In this document: positions 62,641 through 64,000 of the stretch, one piece after another
Numbering within the stretch: the stretch's first letter is position 1
Layout of the letters: each line of letters begins with the position of its first letter
Assembly (NCBI GenBank): GCA_963734665.1
Contig: CAVTIR010000001.1
Coordinates: forward strand, 1-64,000
Length of the DNA: 64,000 bases
Origin: Trebonia sp963734665
Lineage (GTDB): Bacteria; Actinomycetota; Actinomycetes; Streptosporangiales; Streptosporangiaceae
Direction of reading: 5' to 3'
Program-made: the position numbers and the translations under genes
The notes under the pieces: generated by a model
Databases searched by the model: none
Told to the model about the DNA's origin: nothing
Seen by the model: only the letters and a program-made list of their open reading frames with translations

Positions 62641-64000
62641 TTACGCCGGTGTCCCCTGCTCCAAATCCCCTGCCGACACCGATGACAGCGCCGCCGCGAC
62701 CTCCGCGGCCTCCATCGTTTCGCCGATCTGGTTGAAAATCGCTAGCGCGGCGGCCCATGACGCCTGCGCCTGGACCAGGTCACCGGTCTTCTCGTGCGCA
62801 TGACCCAGGTGCTTGAGAGTCGTCGCCTCGCCGACAAGATCTCCGTACAAACGGTGCTGCGAGATGGCTTCCGTCAAGCACCCAATCGCGTCGTCAGTGC
62901 GGCCGAGATGTAGGTAGACGCGGGCTAGATTGTGCAGCACATGCCCCTCGGAGTGTCTGCCAACTTCATGATAAATGTCGCGCGCTTGGGCGTAACACTC
63001 TGCTGCTGCGTCTGGGTCACCGAGTTCCCAGTAGACCTCGCCAAGGTTGTTCAGCGCTATGCCACGCAGAGATGACGCACCCGTAGGCCTCAGCAGGTCT
63101 ACCGCAAGCTGCATGTATCGCAGCGCCTCAGCACCGGGACCCCGGATCTTCAGGTATCCTTCGCCAAGCCCGATCGCGGCCTGCGCTTCCCCCATCGTGT
63201 CGCCTAGTTCCCTCCGGATGGCCAGCGCCCGCTCAAGGTAGCTAAAGGCAGTCCCATCCCGCAGTCGGGCCAGCGCCCAGCCAAGCTGATAGAGCACCAA
63301 CGCCTCGCCGAGTCCATCGCCGGTGCTCCGTCCACTCCCTGCGGCCACGCGGAGGGTGGTCACGCAGTCCGCCCAGTTGTTCCGCCGGTTAAACAACGGA
63401 AACAGCGCAGTCGGCAGCCGCCAGGCGATCTCATGCAGACCCGCCGCTGCCGCCTGGCGAGTCGCGGCGACAACGTTGGCCCGCTCACCGTCGTACCACG
63501 CCAGTGCCTCCTCGGTGTCGGCGAAGGCCAGCGCCGGGTAGCCCTTGGGCGCTGGTTCGTGGGCCACTCGGTAGCGGTACGGGGAGACGGTATCGGCCGC
63601 GGCCTCCGCAGTGTCTAGGTACCAGCGCAGCATCCCGCCGACCGCCTCACCCTTGGCGGCGTCTGGTTCCTCCACCTGGGCGCGCTCGGTCGCGTAGACC
63701 CGCAGCAGGTCATGGAAGCGGTACCAGTCCGGGGCCGGCGACTCAAGCAGGTTGACGTCGACCAAGGTCTCAAGCGCGTCCGCGACGTCATCTTCTGGCG
63801 CCCCAAGCAGGGCCGCAGCTGCCGACAGGCTGATCGACGTCCCTTGCCAGAGGCCAAGCAGCCGGAATGCGCGTGCCGGGTCGGTACCACGACGGGAGGT
63901 CCGGAGGCTGTCGTAGCTCACCTGGAAGCTGGCGCGGACGGCCAGATCGCCGGTCGTCAGCTCATCTAGCCTCCGGTGCTGGTCGCGAAGCCGACCCGCG
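62641..64000 (-). CDS. Second AfsR-like SARP regulator, C-terminal part (runs off the window)
   Basis: The frame is open to the right edge (AGRLRDQHRRLDELTTGDLAVRASFQVSYDSL) and aligns along its length with the C-terminal half of the regulator at 57095-60241: end of the STAND ATPase region (DPARAFRLLGLWQGTSISLSAAAALLGAPEDDVADALETLVDVNLLESPAPDWYRFHDLLRVYATERA) and TPR repeats (LNNLGEVYWELGDPDAAAECYAQARDIYHEVG). The N-terminal DNA-binding half lies outside the window. Very high similarity implies a fairly recent duplication or paralogous recruitment around the MFS gene. Confidence 0.88.
   Translation of the reverse strand, partial: AGRLRDQHRRLDELTTGDLAVRASFQVSYDSLRTSRRGTDPARAFRLLGLWQGTSISLSAAAALLGAPEDDVADALETLVDVNLLESPAPDWYRFHDLLRVYATERAQVEEPDAAKGEAVGGMLRWYLDTAEAAADTVSPYRYRVAHEPAPKGYPALAFADTEEALAWYDGERANVVAATRQAAAAGLHEIAWRLPTALFPLFNRRNNWADCVTTLRVAAGSGRSTGDGLGEALVLYQLGWALARLRDGTAFSYLERALAIRRELGDTMGEAQAAIGLGEGYLKIRGPGAEALRYMQLAVDLLRPTGASSLRGIALNNLGEVYWELGDPDAAAECYAQARDIYHEVGRHSEGHVLHNLARVYLHLGRTDDAIGCLTEAISQHRLYGDLVGEATTLKHLGHAHEKTGDLVQAQASWAAALAIFNQIGETMEAAEVAAALSSVSAGDLEQGTPA

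Overview
The window is about 70% GC and reads as the chromosome of a high-GC actinomycete. Supporting signs are a 14-gene nuo operon followed by a polyprenyl diphosphate synthase, a geranylgeranyl-reductase-like flavoprotein and menG (menaquinone metabolism), korAB, AfsR-type SARP regulators and a Hanks-type kinase. An order near Streptosporangiales or Streptomycetales is an inference; nothing here fixes the genus.

Bases 1-15,700 are an accessory zone packed with tyrosine-recombinase elements: the right end of one Tn554-like element (a tnpB tail plus a DUF6262 gene); a recombinase-in-trio (RIT-like) set whose first gene is cut; a cargo segment with one orphan membrane protein, flanked by 58-bp direct repeats; a second recombinase trio on the other strand whose last gene carries two frameshifts; and a complete 4.48-kb Tn554-like element (tnpA-tnpB-tnpC, 9801-14280) inserted into another recombinase gene, with a 6-bp core on both sides. 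The zone ends beside the 3' end of a tRNA-Tyr gene.

Bases 15,700-30,400 are mixed. They hold yajQ, an HtpX-like protease, korAB (2-oxoglutarate:ferredoxin oxidoreductase) behind a palindromic operator candidate, a two-component system with a lipoprotein and an ABC-permease remnant, a GNAT and an XRE/TPR regulator divergent from three tiny Trp-rich proteins, a frameshifted SMI1/KNR4 gene, a Ser/Thr kinase, small phage-like ORFs and msrA.

Bases 30,458-50,151 form a leftward respiratory block: menG, a reductase with a perfect CRP-type palindrome ahead of it, nuoA to nuoN in canonical order, then the polyprenyl synthase. The genes would supply the menaquinone side chain, ring methylation and possibly side-chain reduction, plus complex I, which reduces menaquinone. 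Bases 50,161-56,938 carry an S9 peptidase, the sulfate-activation genes cysN-cysD with cysQ, pth (its start codon is a problem) and rplY.

Bases 57,095-64,000 hold the most novel-looking locus: two paralogous AfsR-like regulators (the second runs off the window) flanking an AT-richer MFS exporter. Three tandem 8-codon ORFs, each with its own Shine-Dalgarno sequence (MRATVAPE, MRETAEPE, MRTTAEPD), precede the exporter. A separate small ORF made of PETTET repeats sits between the exporter and the second regulator.
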